Source of the DNA: Candidatus Bathyarchaeota archaeon
Lineage (GTDB): Archaea > Thermoproteota > Bathyarchaeia > Bathyarchaeales > Bathycorpusculaceae
Length of the DNA: 6,107 bases
Assembly (NCBI GenBank): GCA_018396615.1
Contig: JAGTQT010000057.1
Span: 1 to 6,107 of the forward strand
Reading direction: 5' to 3'
A program made the position numbers and the translations under genes. This document shows, in pieces, positions 6,107 through 6,107 of this stretch (positions within the stretch are counted from its first letter, which is position 1; every line of letters starts with the position of its first letter). A model generated the notes under the pieces. That model was given only the letters and a program-made list of their open reading frames with translations, did no database searches and was not told where the DNA came from.

Positions 6107-6107
6107 A

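Noticed and set aside
1..6107. Search for CRISPR arrays, insertion sequences, integrase sites, toxin-antitoxin or defence genes.
   Set aside because: No regularly spaced repeats, transposase motifs or defence domains are visible. The content is housekeeping tRNA and nucleotide genes plus a sensor kinase and a TIM-barrel enzyme.

Overview
The window looks like ordinary chromosomal DNA from an archaeon, and the gene content fits an uncultured lineage of the Bathyarchaeia type. Three things point to archaea: a tRNA guanosine-10 N2-methyltransferase of the archaeal TrmG10 type (THUMP domain plus DPPYG methyltransferase), the tail of an archaeal-style PRPP synthetase beside it, and TATA-like boxes with GGTG-type Shine-Dalgarno sites. 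The phylum is an inference from gene style only.

Layout, left to right. Positions 1-2945 (minus strand) hold one very large sensor histidine kinase that runs off the left edge. It has 981 codons without a stop and the order membrane segment, CHASE4, membrane segment, HAMP, four PAS domains, coiled coil, HisKA. Its ATPase domain lies outside the window. Positions 2946-3245 are a 300-base AT-rich divergent intergenic region with candidate TATA boxes and a repeated ATATTC/dyad motif. Positions 3246-4022 (plus) encode a TIM-barrel metalloprotein of the AP-endonuclease-2/sugar phosphate isomerase superfamily. On the minus strand, 6106 to 4019 form a tight operon transcribed leftwards: prs (only the last 35 codons are inside the window), trmG10, then rnz (ribonuclease Z). 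The TIM-barrel gene and rnz converge and share the four bases CTAG, which give a TAG stop on each strand.

How the genes work together. TrmG10 modifies G10 of tRNA and RNase Z removes the 3' trailer of pre-tRNA, so the right-hand operon is a tRNA maturation unit downstream of PRPP synthesis. The sensor kinase and the TIM-barrel gene are divergently transcribed and may share control elements, but nothing in the sequence proves that they act in one pathway. No response regulator is visible.

I found no mobile element, CRISPR array, tRNA, rRNA or defence system. The most useful second-look items are the complete endonuclease-IV-like set of metal ligands in the TIM-barrel protein, the repeated dyads in the divergent promoter region, and the unusual start-site arrangements.
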